Source: CAZJAT01 sp964544145 (lineage in GTDB: Bacteria; Hydrothermota; 32-111). Taken from it: a stretch of 64,000 nt of DNA. The stretch lies in assembly GCA_964544145.1 (NCBI GenBank), contig CAZJAT010000004.1, positions 23,038-87,037 on the forward strand, in the 5' to 3' direction. Under the pieces are notes generated by a model. It was not told where the DNA came from. It ran no database searches and worked only from the letters and a program-made list of their open reading frames with translations. Shown piece after piece: positions 18,016 through 27,952 of this stretch. How positions within the stretch are numbered: position 1 is the first letter of the stretch; each line of letters opens with the position of its first letter. A program made the translations under genes and the position numbers.

Positions 18016-18942
18016 ATGGACCTAAGAGAATTATTGTCAGCAAAAGAGAGTGTTAAGGAAAAATTAGAAAAACTGGAACACATCAAGTCGGATATAAGAG
18101 AAGCTGTGTATGACAAGATTAAAGCTGAATATACAGAAAAGATGACTGAAATTGACAAGGCTATTGATGAGAACAAATTACAGGTTGAAGAAGAGCTCAG
18201 CAGCATTAAAGAGGAAATAGCTGAGGTCAATTCATTCCTTGAGAAATACGAATCAGAATATGAGGAAATCAGTGTTCGCATCCAGATTGGAGAATTCAGC
18301 GAGGATGAGTATGGTGAAAAAAGGGATGAATTGAAAAATCAGATTGACATGTACATAATGAGGCAGAAAGAATTGAATCAGAAAATGGCAGAATTGGGTG
18401 TGACTGGAGATGCAGAAGAATTAGAGGAAAGCAGTCTTGATGATACACAGAAAGAAGAGGATATTGAATCGGTATTTGATGAGATAAGCACACTTGAAGA
18501 AAAACCCGATTTCAGTACTGAAATTGTTGAAGATGAAACGGATGTTGCTGATAACACGGAACCAGAAATTATGCCTGATTTTAATGCTGAGATTACTGAA
18601 TCAGAAGCTGTTGATTTATCTGAAAAGGATAAAGATGATGCGGCATTTGAACTGGCAACTGATTTGACACCTGATGTTGAAGAGGAGAAGAACCCATTCG
18701 AAGATGCATTGAAGGATCCGATTAATGATATATTACAGCCTATTATCACTGAGGAATTTAATGAAAATGAAAACAGTGACGGCATACAGCCGATAGAGAC
18801 CAATTTGAATGAGTTTTTCAATGCAGCAGAAGAAAATGATGAAGAGCAGAATGACATTGAGGGTATTACATGCCCAAAATGCGGTCATGTAAATAATCCT
18901 AATTTGATGAATTGCGAAAAATGCGGTGCTGAGCTGTTCTAA
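18016..18942 (+). CDS. Acidic coiled-coil protein with C-terminal zinc ribbon
   Basis: The 308-residue protein starts with a ~135-residue charged coiled coil. A disordered acidic region of ~140 residues rich in Glu, Asp, Ser and Pro follows. A short zinc ribbon ends the chain: CPKCG at about 287-291 and CEKCG at about 302-306, a CX2C-X11-CX2C arrangement. No enzyme fold is visible. It may be a scaffold or adaptor. A strong GGGGGAAG ribosome binding site precedes the ATG, and it follows holA by 9 nt. Not recognised as a named family. Confidence 0.65.
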   Translation: MDLRELLSAKESVKEKLEKLEHIKSDIREAVYDKIKAEYTEKMTEIDKAIDENKLQVEEELSSIKEEIAEVNSFLEKYESEYEEISVRIQIGEFSEDEYGEKRDELKNQIDMYIMRQKELNQKMAELGVTGDAEELEESSLDDTQKEEDIESVFDEISTLEEKPDFSTEIVEDETDVADNTEPEIMPDFNAEITESEAVDLSEKDKDDAAFELATDLTPDVEEEKNPFEDALKDPINDILQPIITEEFNENENSDGIQPIETNLNEFFNAAEENDEEQNDIEGITCPKCGHVNNPNLMNCEKCGAELF

Positions 18943-18959
18943 ATAATTATTAATAATTT

Positions 18960-20321
18960 ATGAGATTACGTCATGCACCTCTATATACAATAAGCATATA
19001 TATAAACACCATACTTGCAGCATTGCAGGGTATTGTGGCAGCAACCCTTTTAGATCCCTATTATATGGGCTATTTCTCACAGATTAAGGTAATACTTGCT
19101 TATTTAATGATGATTAATGTCGGTTTTATAAATGGTTTGCTCATTGTACTTCCCAAATCAGACAGACAAACGCAGCAAGAATATATTAATGCAGGTTTCT
19201 GGATGAGCCTTGCATTATACTCATTGGGTGCATTTGTTTTTCTGATTCTTTATTTTATTATGCATGAGAAGTCATTTCTCTTTGTAGCCATTGTATTCCC
19301 CATATATGGCATAAAAGAGATACCGATATATATAATGAGAGGAAAGGGTGATTTTAAGAGTTTGTCCATAATGTATATCATATCATCAATAGTATCCTTT
19401 GCCCTTATAACAGGTTTGATTTATTATTTCAAGTTCATAGGTGCATTGGGAGCTCTCTCCTTAACTGTCATTCTAATGCTTGTGCTGGGCCTTGGAGTCG
19501 GGAAAATCAGGGTTTCACTCAAAATAAAAAAACAACGAATAGTGGGGCTTTTCCGGAACGGCATATTTATATATATAAAGGATTTTTTCAGATTTCTGAA
19601 GAGTTCAATGGAAAAGCTTATCATGATGTTTATTATGCCAAAAGAGGTTTATGCAGTTTACACTGTCGGCATTGTGATGATATCATTTTTTGATATTCTA
19701 CCATCAACAATATTTCAGTATCTGCTTCCGGATTTTATCAGAGAAGGGACAAAATGGTCTGAAGAAAGAATGTCAAAAACTATTTCCATAATTACATACA
19801 TAATGACTGTCCTTCTTCTGGGAGGTATATATGTGTTTTCAATGCTTATACCAAAGATTCTTCCTGCTTACACATCATCCCTTATCATTTTTTATTTGTT
19901 AACATTCACATGTTATATAAATATATGGAATTATATAATATATAATAAATTTGTTTCAGAAAATAAGATCAAATATATGTATGCATCACAATTCATCGGC
20001 TTATTTGCATTACTTGTTTCAATTGCTGTCTTCTATGGATTAATGAATGTGAATGTATCAGATATGATTTTCGCCGCATATTCAATACTTATAGCAAGAA
20101 CTGCCTACATAATTTCACTTATAATCATATTCAGGGCAAGTACAAGTCTTAATCTATTTACACCCGAAACAAGTATAATCAGCGGAAGCAGTATTCTGAC
20201 TATTATAGCTGCGCTTCTGCTTGTATCCAGAAATATACATATAATTCCTCTTCTCCTTTTTGCATACAGTATAATATATTTTAAAAGGCTTAGGGCATGG
20301 ATACGAGAATTGACATTATAG
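18960..20321 (+). CDS. Polysaccharide flippase (Wzx/MVF-type membrane protein)
   Basis: The 453-residue polytopic protein has about 12 hydrophobic segments and no soluble domain. The opening (tandem small helices, then LLDPYYMGYFSQIKVILAYLMM and GFINGLLIVLPK) matches the polysaccharide biosynthesis flippases of the MOP superfamily. It would move a lipid-linked oligosaccharide across the inner membrane. It opens the glycan cluster and overlaps the GT2 gene by 25 nt. No clear Shine-Dalgarno or promoter precedes the start. Confidence 0.85.
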   Translation: MRLRHAPLYTISIYINTILAALQGIVAATLLDPYYMGYFSQIKVILAYLMMINVGFINGLLIVLPKSDRQTQQEYINAGFWMSLALYSLGAFVFLILYFIMHEKSFLFVAIVFPIYGIKEIPIYIMRGKGDFKSLSIMYIISSIVSFALITGLIYYFKFIGALGALSLTVILMLVLGLGVGKIRVSLKIKKQRIVGLFRNGIFIYIKDFFRFLKSSMEKLIMMFIMPKEVYAVYTVGIVMISFFDILPSTIFQYLLPDFIREGTKWSEERMSKTISIITYIMTVLLLGGIYVFSMLIPKILPAYTSSLIIFYLLTFTCYINIWNYIIYNKFVSENKIKYMYASQFIGLFALLVSIAVFYGLMNVNVSDMIFAAYSILIARTAYIISLIIIFRASTSLNLFTPETSIISGSSILTIIAALLLVSRNIHIIPLLLFAYSIIYFKRLRAWIRELTL

Positions 20322-21163
20322 TAGTTGCATATAAGAATATTCAGCGTTTTATGAAGAAGAATTATTCACTTATTTCAGATAATAATATTAGGATAATTAT
20401 TGCTGACAATAACAATAATAATATTAAGGAATGCAGGAATGATAATGTAATATATGTAAATATGGGTGCAAATATGGGATATGGAACTGCAGTTAACAGG
20501 GTTCTGAAATACTCCAAAAGCAAATTTGTTATGATTTGCAATGATGATATTGTGTTTAAAAAGGATTTTTTTACAACAATATACAGAGAGATGGAATTTT
20601 ATGAAAGGGGCAATATAGGATTAATAGGATTCAATGTAATTAGTGAGAAAACGGAAAGAAGGGGATTACACAGACAATTATACAGCATTCCGCTTATTTT
20701 ATTCCATTTTTCAATTTTTCCTCTCATATTATCGCTTTTTTCCAGGGGGAATGGATACATTGGAGGATATGAAACCATTCATTATCATAAATCCTCAAAA
20801 TATGTGAAGGGCGTCTCCGGCTCCTGTTTTATGTGCGGCAGGGATATACTTCTTGGTTTAGGCGGTTTTGATGAGAAATTTTTCTTGACATATGAGGAAA
20901 CGGAATTATTCAGGCGAGTACTAAAAGCGGGATATCTCATATATTATGAAAGCAGCGCAATTGTATATCACAAACATGGCTTTTCAGCATCAGGTATATC
21001 CTTAAGAGAATCATACAGGTCAATGCATGTTTATCTTGAAAAACACTATCCAAAATGGGCAGTTATATCAGCTAAACTATATATATTTATATGGCTGTCA
21101 ATAAGGGCACTTTTTTCAAAAAAGAAGAGAAATGAAATTAAATACTTTCTGCTTAAACAATAG
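20297..21163 (+). CDS. Glycosyltransferase family 2
   Basis: The 288-residue GT-A enzyme has IDIIVVAYKN at the N-terminus, a DNNNNN nucleotide-binding segment near 37-42, NMGYGTAVNR near 60-69 and the DxD-equivalent CNDDIVFKKDF near 80-90. GSCFMCGRDILLGLGGFDEKFF and the EE-T motif are near 175-200. The pattern is that of rhamnosyl- and related O-antigen transferases. A C-terminal hydrophobic segment (LYIFIWLSIRALF) may anchor it to the membrane. It overlaps both neighbours, so the cluster is translationally coupled. Confidence 0.87.
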   Translation: MDTRIDIIVVAYKNIQRFMKKNYSLISDNNIRIIIADNNNNNIKECRNDNVIYVNMGANMGYGTAVNRVLKYSKSKFVMICNDDIVFKKDFFTTIYREMEFYERGNIGLIGFNVISEKTERRGLHRQLYSIPLILFHFSIFPLILSLFSRGNGYIGGYETIHYHKSSKYVKGVSGSCFMCGRDILLGLGGFDEKFFLTYEETELFRRVLKAGYLIYYESSAIVYHKHGFSASGISLRESYRSMHVYLEKHYPKWAVISAKLYIFIWLSIRALFSKKKRNEIKYFLLKQ

Positions 21164-22463
21164 AAACAGATTTATACTTCTATCTGTTATCAATGCTGTA
21201 ATAATTACTATATCTCTAATATTGGGCAATTATTCATTACTGATTCTTGCAGTTTTCCTGTCATGTGCAGCAATGTGGAATATCAGTAAAAACAATCACA
21301 CTGTATTTTTCAGCATATTGCTTTTCTATGGTTTATTTTCAAGGATTATCAGTTATTATTTCCCTGCAGAATATAATCCAATATTCCTGTTCACAGCATT
21401 TTATCTGATACTGTATGGAGATCATATAATCAGCAGACTGATGAATCTGAGAAAAAAAACATGGGCAGGCATCATTGTTTACACATGTATTGCACTTTTC
21501 TACACAATATGCATAAACAAATCCTATATATTTACTCAAATGATATCTTTTAATATAATGATACTACCTGTATTTGCAGTACTGCTTATAAGGGAAAACA
21601 GGGAATTGATAGACATTATTATATATTCAGCTCCATTAATCCTGATTTATTCAATATTTCAGTATGGAGGCGCTTTTTTTCAGTCAGATGCAGTTTGGAT
21701 TGCAGAAAATGCGTTAAAAACATATGATTCCATGAAAATTGCAGGTAATTTAAGGCCATTCTCTGTATTTTCGTCAGTAGAGGAATTTGGATTTTTTCTG
21801 ATGATATTGGCTATACTGCCATCGTACAGGAAAAGCAGGTATACATTCTCTTTATCGGCAATTTCAGTTATTATGCTTTTTATATATTCAATAAGATTGC
21901 CTCTTATAATGATAATTGTATTTGCAGTGTATTATATGCTAAGAAAGAAATATTATCGTGCAGTTCTAATCTGTATAAGTGCTATGCTTCTGATAACTGT
22001 TATCCTGAATATAATCCCATTTAAGGAAAAACTGCATGTCAGCGAAACGGGACCCAAGGTTTTCATAACTCATTCATTAGAACCATTCAGGAATATCTTT
22101 TCATCATATTCGTTTAAAAAAAGAATTGAATATTTTTCCGAGAACTCTATCAATTTCATTAAATATCCCTGGGGTATGGGTATTAACAATAATCCGAGAA
22201 TTCTTGTTCACAATAAAAATATATATGACTCAGAAAGTGCATTTATGATGCTCATACTTTCCTGTGGAATACTGATGCTAATATTTATAATTGCAGTGTA
22301 TGTAAATTTGATTAAAAAAGTTATTTTCGGAAGGATGAACTTTATACTGTATTTAACATTCCTTGGATTATTTATGCTTGTATTCTCTCATGTATTATCT
22401 TTTCATTTTATCAATTTGATTTATTATTATGCAATAATAAGGAGTATTGATGATAGGTATTGA
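21132..22463 (+). CDS. O-antigen polymerase/ligase-like membrane protein
   Basis: The 443-residue protein has about 11-12 transmembrane helices and a periplasmic-looking loop at about 300-365 (ETGPKVFITHSLEPFRNIF ... YPWGMGINNN). Such a loop, with a 'G-x-G' stretch before the last helices, is usual for Wzy/WaaL-type proteins. It would polymerise repeat units or ligate them to a lipid anchor. The position between GT2 and GT-B genes supports this, though sequence alone cannot separate polymerase from ligase. Confidence 0.75.
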   Translation: MKLNTFCLNNRNRFILLSVINAVIITISLILGNYSLLILAVFLSCAAMWNISKNNHTVFFSILLFYGLFSRIISYYFPAEYNPIFLFTAFYLILYGDHIISRLMNLRKKTWAGIIVYTCIALFYTICINKSYIFTQMISFNIMILPVFAVLLIRENRELIDIIIYSAPLILIYSIFQYGGAFFQSDAVWIAENALKTYDSMKIAGNLRPFSVFSSVEEFGFFLMILAILPSYRKSRYTFSLSAISVIMLFIYSIRLPLIMIIVFAVYYMLRKKYYRAVLICISAMLLITVILNIIPFKEKLHVSETGPKVFITHSLEPFRNIFSSYSFKKRIEYFSENSINFIKYPWGMGINNNPRILVHNKNIYDSESAFMMLILSCGILMLIFIIAVYVNLIKKVIFGRMNFILYLTFLGLFMLVFSHVLSFHFINLIYYYAIIRSIDDRY

Positions 22464-23709
22464 AATACGGGACAGACAGGATGAAAATGAACACAAGGCA
22501 ATAACAATTACTGATGAGTATACAGCTAAATATCCCGAAAAATCATATATGCGTTACTCATTTCTCTGGGCAGCATTCAATACGCTTAATAACAGTGAAT
22601 TTAGAGTCAGGAAAAGGGAATATAAAAAATTTATTTTCGCAAACAATATATCCGTTAATAAGCGTTATTTTATAAATTGGGGTATTGATAATAAGAAAAT
22701 ACTCAATCAGTTTGAAAGGGCCGGCTATTCGGCAATCAAAATTAAATTGACCCAGAGAGCATTCGGCTTAATGATTAAGAACACAATATATTATCCCATG
22801 CATAGAGGAAGATATAAAAGTTCTAATAATCAGGATGCCTCCATTGAAGAGAATTTTAATTCAATTGAAGAGAATATGAAGTATGATGAAGTACATTTGA
22901 GGAACTCATTCAGAACACTGATGGAAGGCAAGAGACCCGAATTTATAATAGTCAATGAAGACAGAACAAAGTATGTAAGGTTATTGATTGAGACAGCAGG
23001 TGCTCTGGGTATAAAGGTTTTCACAGTTCAGCATGGTCTGACACCTATTGTAATGGACAATCATATACCATTTGCCAATGAATCATTTGCTCCTTTGAAT
23101 GGGGATTACATATGCTGCTGGGGAGAAAATTCTAAAAAATATCTTATAGATAATAATGTGCCGCAGGAAAAAATTATTATCACCGGAAATGCTGATGCGG
23201 ACATTCATGTAAAGCAGACAGAATCATCACATAGGCGTATTCTCGTTATTGATCAGCAATATATCGGCCAGGATGAGGAGATGATATATACATACAATAA
23301 GCTTCTCAAATGCCTGGATTCAAATGAAATTGACTATTATATATATATGAGAGGACAATATAATTATGATTATTTAAAAAATGTCTGTAAACCGGGAAGC
23401 CTTATTAAATGGCAGAAGGGCATGATACATCATTATATGAATTTGGCTGACAAAGTAGTCGGATTTTATTCAACAGCAGTTTTGGAATCACTGTTATCAG
23501 GTACTGATGCTGTTTCATTTGATGCTTTGCAGAGAGGAGATGTAATGGGATTTAAAGAATCGGGAATCCCTGTAGTATCAGATTGCAGAGAACTGGCAGA
23601 CATATTAGCAAGCGGTCCATTGAAAAAAACATATCTTGATAATCATTTCAGTCAAATAAGCGATTATGCAGCGAAGAATATTTTTGATGCAGTAATGGAA
23701 CGGATATGA
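22450..23709 (+). CDS. GT-B fold capsule/CDP-glycerol-type glycan transferase
   Basis: This is a 419-residue protein with a GT-B-like C-terminal half. It has TVQHGLTPIVMDN near 195-207, YICCWGENSKKYLIDNNVP near 222-240, KIIITGNAD near 243-251 and FYSTAVLESLLSG near 338-350. These recall CDP-glycerol glycerophosphotransferases and surface carbohydrate (Kdo/sialyl) transferases. The donor is unknown. The start at 22450 is preferred over a TTG one codon earlier because GGAG lies 5 nt upstream. It overlaps the next gene by 4 nt. Confidence 0.7.
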   Translation: MIGIEIRDRQDENEHKAITITDEYTAKYPEKSYMRYSFLWAAFNTLNNSEFRVRKREYKKFIFANNISVNKRYFINWGIDNKKILNQFERAGYSAIKIKLTQRAFGLMIKNTIYYPMHRGRYKSSNNQDASIEENFNSIEENMKYDEVHLRNSFRTLMEGKRPEFIIVNEDRTKYVRLLIETAGALGIKVFTVQHGLTPIVMDNHIPFANESFAPLNGDYICCWGENSKKYLIDNNVPQEKIIITGNADADIHVKQTESSHRRILVIDQQYIGQDEEMIYTYNKLLKCLDSNEIDYYIYMRGQYNYDYLKNVCKPGSLIKWQKGMIHHYMNLADKVVGFYSTAVLESLLSGTDAVSFDALQRGDVMGFKESGIPVVSDCRELADILASGPLKKTYLDNHFSQISDYAAKNIFDAVMERI

Positions 23710-24722
23710 ATATTATTTACCTAGATTTTGCTTTAAACAGAGGGGGCGCAGAGGTGTCCCTTGAGCATTTAATATCTGCATTAAATCCGTTTTACAGACA
23801 GGTGGTATATGCACCTACTGATACAAAATTAACAAGAGAATGTATTGATTTGGAGCATTTAGAGTGTAATAATAAAATATTCAATATAAAACGGTTTTCA
23901 CCATTCTCTCTGTTTGCTGTGATTCAATTGATTGTAATTTCAAGAAGAATAGATAGAAAGGGCATTATTGTATCTAATACATATAAAGCTCATATAACAG
24001 GTATGGCATTGAAATTATTGTTTAAAAGAAAATGGGTTCTTATTGAGAGGGATATTGCAGAAAATAGGGCAGAAAAGATTATGAAGCGGATATTATATCA
24101 TATAGCAGATAGAACGGTTTTTGTCTCAAATTTCTGCAGGTATACAAATGGCGGAAAGGGAATTGTGATACACAATATAATTAAAATATGCAGAAATGAT
24201 GAGAAAAAAAAGTATATATTATATGCGGGTGATTTTACAAGGGATAAGGGTTTTGACAGGATAATTGATATAATGGATTCCCCGGTTCACCAGTCTGCGA
24301 TGAAATTTGCCGTAATGGGCAAAGTACCCGAATACAGCAATGAGCATTTTGAAATACCGGGCCATGTTGAACATATTGATTATAATTACAATCCATACAG
24401 CATTTTGAGAAAAACTGCAGCAATACTCATGCTTAACAGAAAGGCGGAAAGTTTTTCAAGGGTTACTGCTGAGGCAATGGCATGCGGGGCAATACCGATT
24501 GTGATTAAGGGTAATGGTATGGATGATTATGTGAAAAACGGAAAAAATGGGATTGTATTAGATCTTTATGATAGAGAAAGCGTGTATTCTGAGATTGGCA
24601 AATTATTCAGTAATGAAAATATTAGAAAACGATTGTCTGCAAATGCAATTAATTCAATCAGTCACTTTAATGAGAATAATGCTGTAATAAAGTGGAAAGA
24701 GATGTTTTCAGAAATGATCTGA
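23706..24722 (+). CDS. Glycosyltransferase family 4
   Basis: The 338-residue enzyme has NRGGAEVSLEHLI near 10-22 and the donor-domain start YILYAGDFTRDKGFDRIID near 170-188. The acidic donor motif is ESFSRVTAEAMACGAIPIV near 247-265. It is shorter than the GT4 at 9055-10170 and only distantly similar. It ends the glycan cluster; a GC-rich hairpin follows 75 nt later. Confidence 0.85.
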   Translation: MNIIYLDFALNRGGAEVSLEHLISALNPFYRQVVYAPTDTKLTRECIDLEHLECNNKIFNIKRFSPFSLFAVIQLIVISRRIDRKGIIVSNTYKAHITGMALKLLFKRKWVLIERDIAENRAEKIMKRILYHIADRTVFVSNFCRYTNGGKGIVIHNIIKICRNDEKKKYILYAGDFTRDKGFDRIIDIMDSPVHQSAMKFAVMGKVPEYSNEHFEIPGHVEHIDYNYNPYSILRKTAAILMLNRKAESFSRVTAEAMACGAIPIVIKGNGMDDYVKNGKNGIVLDLYDRESVYSEIGKLFSNENIRKRLSANAINSISHFNENNAVIKWKEMFSEMI

Positions 24723-24797
24723 ATACTCATATATTTCAAACAGAACAATATTCAAAATGATTATTAGCAATATATAAAGTATTTGTGCTGATAGGGG

Positions 24798-24821
24798 CAT
24801 ACCCGCCATAAGGCGGGTATG
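24798..24821. terminator. GC-rich hairpin between convergent operons
   Basis: A 10-bp perfect stem (CATACCCGCC/GGCGGGTATG) with a 4-nt loop stands out in AT-rich sequence between the end of the glycan cluster and the end of ftsZ. On the plus strand a TTTTATTT tract follows 9 nt after the stem; on the minus strand there is no adjacent U-tract. It is probably a terminator for one or both operons, or a 3'-end stabilising structure. Confidence 0.65.
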
Positions 24822-24836
24822 TTGGGGGAGTTTTAT

Positions 24837-25973
24837 TTAATCAATGGCTCTTCTGAGAAAAGCCGGTGTATCTAAATCAGATGATTTTGCTTTTGACCTC
24901 TTATAACCCATATCGGGATTATCATTATCAAATATAATATGTTCATCATTTTTTATACTATCGGTTTTTGCATTGAAAAGATCCAATGCCTCAGTATTCT
25001 CGAGAACCGGTTCTCTGTCTCGGTTAATGCCTGTTGCAACAAGTGTAATTTTGATTTCATCATCAAGATTCTCATCAATTATGGCGCCAAAGATAACTTC
25101 TGTCTCTTCGCCTGTTCTTTCCCGGATAACCTCCATACTTTCATTGATATCGCTGATTGATAAATTTGAAGGACCGGTTATTGTTGCGAGCATTGCAGAT
25201 GCACCTTCGACTGAACTGTCTTCAAGAATAGGACAATCAAGAGCAATCTGAGCAGCGCTTGCGCCGCGTGATTCACCTTTAGCATATCCCATTCCAATAA
25301 CTGCATCGCCTCTGAATGACATCACAGTCTGTACATCAGCGAAATCCCTGTTGATAAGACCGGGAGTAATGATGATATCTGAAATACCCTTTGCAGCTTT
25401 ATAGAGTATATTGTCGGCTTCTTCAAATACCTTTGTTAATGGTGTGCTTCCTTCGCTTATCTCAACAAGCTTTTCATTGGGTATAATAAGTGTTGTATCA
25501 GCCATATCCTTAAGCAGATCAATACCTTCCTGAGCTTGTTTCATCCTTCTCTTACCCTCAAAATGGAAGGGTTTGGTTATGATCGCAACTGTAAGAATAC
25601 CGAGTTCTTTTGCAACTTCAGCAATAACCGGTGAAGCACCGGTTCCTGTACCGCCGCCCATTCCTGCTGTTATAAAAAGCATATCAGTACCTTCAAGATA
25701 TTCCTTTATCTCATCCTTGCTTTCTTCTGCTGATTTTTTACCCTTATCAGGATTTCCTCCAACCCCTAATCCGCTTGCAACGGATTTTCCTAATTGAATT
25801 CTCTGGCTTGCTTTTGATACTGACAGAATTTGCAGATCAGTATTTGCAGCAACAAAATCGACTCCTTTAAAACCATAAGATATCATTCTGTTGACTGCAT
25901 TGCCGCCTGCTCCGCCGACGCCGATTATCTTGATCCTTGCAGGCTGTATCGCATCTTTTACTGGAATAAACAT
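24837..25973 (-). CDS. ftsZ: Cell division protein FtsZ
   Basis: The 378-residue tubulin homologue forms the division ring. Its nucleotide-binding glycines VGGAGGNAVN are at 19-28, the tubulin signature GGGTGTG at 106-112, and the catalytic T7-loop region with D-F-A-D at about 208-211. The conserved C-terminal peptide DLDTPAFLRR at the extreme end would bind FtsA. A GGGGGAG ribosome binding site lies just before the ATG. It is the last gene of the dcw operon, 13 nt after ftsA. Confidence 0.98.
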   Translation of the reverse strand: MFIPVKDAIQPARIKIIGVGGAGGNAVNRMISYGFKGVDFVAANTDLQILSVSKASQRIQLGKSVASGLGVGGNPDKGKKSAEESKDEIKEYLEGTDMLFITAGMGGGTGTGASPVIAEVAKELGILTVAIITKPFHFEGKRRMKQAQEGIDLLKDMADTTLIIPNEKLVEISEGSTPLTKVFEEADNILYKAAKGISDIIITPGLINRDFADVQTVMSFRGDAVIGMGYAKGESRGASAAQIALDCPILEDSSVEGASAMLATITGPSNLSISDINESMEVIRERTGEETEVIFGAIIDENLDDEIKITLVATGINRDREPVLENTEALDLFNAKTDSIKNDEHIIFDNDNPDMGYKRSKAKSSDLDTPAFLRRAID

Positions 25974-25986
25974 TTGTCTCCCCCTT

Positions 25987-27210
25987 TTATAAATTAAATA
26001 AATCTTTTATTGATTTCATCATTTTACCGAATGTATCTCGTGCATTTGTATTATTTGCTTTCTGCATTATTCTCGGTTTTTTCATCATATCATGTACATA
26101 AACAACCATACCTGTAGCAACTGCAAATGAAGGATCATAGATATTGTCGGCAAGACCTGACAATTTTCTGGGATATCCTATCTTGACAGGTATATCGAGA
26201 TGTTTCTCAGATAATTCTCTCAATCCCTTCAATGATGCAGTACCGCCTGTGAGTACAATGCCTGTATTGAGTTTATCATAGAGCATTGATTTATGCAGGC
26301 TGTCTTTAATCAAGTCCAGCATTTCCAGAACACGCGGCTGCACTATGTCTATAATTTGATCCATAGTAACCTTTCTGTCTTCTCTGTCATGTATGCCGGG
26401 AATAATTATCTCACCTGATGTATCATTAAAATCCTTTATGCAGTTTGCATATTCGGTTTTGATCCTTTCAGCATCTTCTTTGGGTGTTCTCAAACCGATT
26501 GATAAATCCTGAGTAATATTGTCTCCTCCGATTTTTATTGTATCAACATAACGCAGAGAATCATTATAAAAAACAGATACCTTAATTGTTCCTCCTCCGA
26601 TATCTACCAATGCAACACCCAATTCCTTTTCTTCAGAATCAAGGACCGAATTATATGCAGCAACATGCTGTACAATAAAATCTTCATAATTATAACCTGC
26701 CCTGTCAATTGCGCTGCTGAAGTTCTGAATGGTAATATTGGGAACAGCAATAATGAGTGTTTCTGTTTGCAGTTTATTGCCTGTTAGGCCGACAGGATTC
26801 TTAATGTCAGGCTGCTCATCAACAGTATATGATACAGGCAGTATGTGAAGTATATTGTCATCCATATTTGTTGATGTCTTTGTCTGCTCAATAACCCTCA
26901 GCACATCATTATGAGAGATTCCGCCCGAATTTGAAATAACTACCATACCTGTCGCTGTAAAACCAAGCACATTTTCTCCCCCAATGCTGGCATAGAGAGG
27001 AAGATTCTTCACCCCTGCCATCAACTCTGCTTCGGCAACAGATCGTTTAACAGCTGATATTGTAGTATCAATATCCACAATATTGCTCTTCCTGAGTCCT
27101 GTATTTTTAACTCTGGAAAAACCGATTATATTAAGCTGGCCATTTTCTTCTTCCTTAGCTATTAATGTTTTGATAGTGCTTGTTCCAATATCAATAACAG
27201 CAATTGTCAT
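25987..27210 (-). CDS. ftsA: Cell division protein FtsA
   Basis: The 407-residue actin-fold ATPase tethers FtsZ to the membrane. Phosphate-1 motif AVIDIGTSTIKTLIA is at about 4-18, the phosphate-2 motif VALVDIGGGTIKVSVF near 198-213, and an adenosine motif GIVLTGGTASLKG near 325-337. The C-terminal amphipathic segment (MMKSIKDLFNL) is the usual membrane-targeting helix. I placed the start at 27210 because GGAAGG precedes it at 27215-27220; a longer frame exists to 27237. Confidence 0.95.
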   Translation of the reverse strand: MTIAVIDIGTSTIKTLIAKEEENGQLNIIGFSRVKNTGLRKSNIVDIDTTISAVKRSVAEAELMAGVKNLPLYASIGGENVLGFTATGMVVISNSGGISHNDVLRVIEQTKTSTNMDDNILHILPVSYTVDEQPDIKNPVGLTGNKLQTETLIIAVPNITIQNFSSAIDRAGYNYEDFIVQHVAAYNSVLDSEEKELGVALVDIGGGTIKVSVFYNDSLRYVDTIKIGGDNITQDLSIGLRTPKEDAERIKTEYANCIKDFNDTSGEIIIPGIHDREDRKVTMDQIIDIVQPRVLEMLDLIKDSLHKSMLYDKLNTGIVLTGGTASLKGLRELSEKHLDIPVKIGYPRKLSGLADNIYDPSFAVATGMVVYVHDMMKKPRIMQKANNTNARDTFGKMMKSIKDLFNL

Positions 27211-27223
27211 AACACCTTCCTTG

Positions 27224-27952
27224 TTATTTTTTAACAAATATCGAATTTCTAAATCTTACATCAACATATTTAAAATCACCTTCCAGCTGATCTATAGGAG
27301 GTAAAATATTACCCGGTTTCAGTATAATTGTGATTCCATTATATGTATAAACTGTATATTTATTCTTTTTAAAATTGATTTTTTTAATACTTGATTTCTG
27401 GTTGATCAAACTATTGAAAATAGTTGCAAAACCCGGGATATCAAATGCTGTTTTATAATTATTATTATCAGTATACATATGTATAATACTAGCATCGCTC
27501 TTTATGGGTTTCATGGAAAAATCCTGATAGACAGTATATTTATCATTCACTGAGATAACCGGTATTTTCTTATATAGAATTATTTTAATATTTGACGGGT
27601 ATTCCCTGATAACAGAACGCAGTCCATAATGTGAATACTCTGCTGCAATGATACTGTCAATAACCCTTTCTTTTACAGAGAGGATATGTGTGCCCAGGAA
27701 ACAGTCAAATATATTGAATGGAACAATATCAGGATTATTTGATATTACAACTGTGACATTTGATACCTTGAACATACTGCTTGATCTGACAAAGATAACC
27801 GCACTGATAACAATAAATACAGTTATGGCTGATATTACACAGAAACGGATAAATACCTCATTCAGTTTTTTTCTCATTTTTTTCTTACTTTTTTTGCTGT
27901 GTCTCTGCTGCCTGTAGAGTATTTCAGTATGATTTGAATTATAGTATTTCAA
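27224..27952 (-). CDS. ftsQ: Cell division protein FtsQ (DivIB)
   Basis: This bitopic protein has a basic cytoplasmic N-terminus (Lys/Arg-rich, SKKSKKKMRKK), one transmembrane helix (FCVISAITVFIVISAVIFV) and a POTRA-like domain beginning FKVSNVTVVI. FtsQ recruits FtsL and the septal synthase. It would usually be overcalled to 28039; the more likely start is a TTG at 27952 with GGAG 7 nt upstream, which overlaps the murB end by 14 nt. An ATG at 27877 is another option. Sequence is divergent, so position between murB and ftsA carries much of the call. Confidence 0.8.
   Translation of the reverse strand: MKYYNSNHTEILYRQQRHSKKSKKKMRKKLNEVFIRFCVISAITVFIVISAVIFVRSSSMFKVSNVTVVISNNPDIVPFNIFDCFLGTHILSVKERVIDSIIAAEYSHYGLRSVIREYPSNIKIILYKKIPVISVNDKYTVYQDFSMKPIKSDASIIHMYTDNNNYKTAFDIPGFATIFNSLINQKSSIKKINFKKNKYTVYTYNGITIILKPGNILPPIDQLEGDFKYVDVRFRNSIFVKK

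Noticed and set aside
18378..18857. 159-residue Ser-rich minus-strand open frame
   Set aside because: It is the reverse-complement shadow of the Glu/Asp/Ser-rich acidic protein at 18016-18942; composition explains it and no start signal is present.
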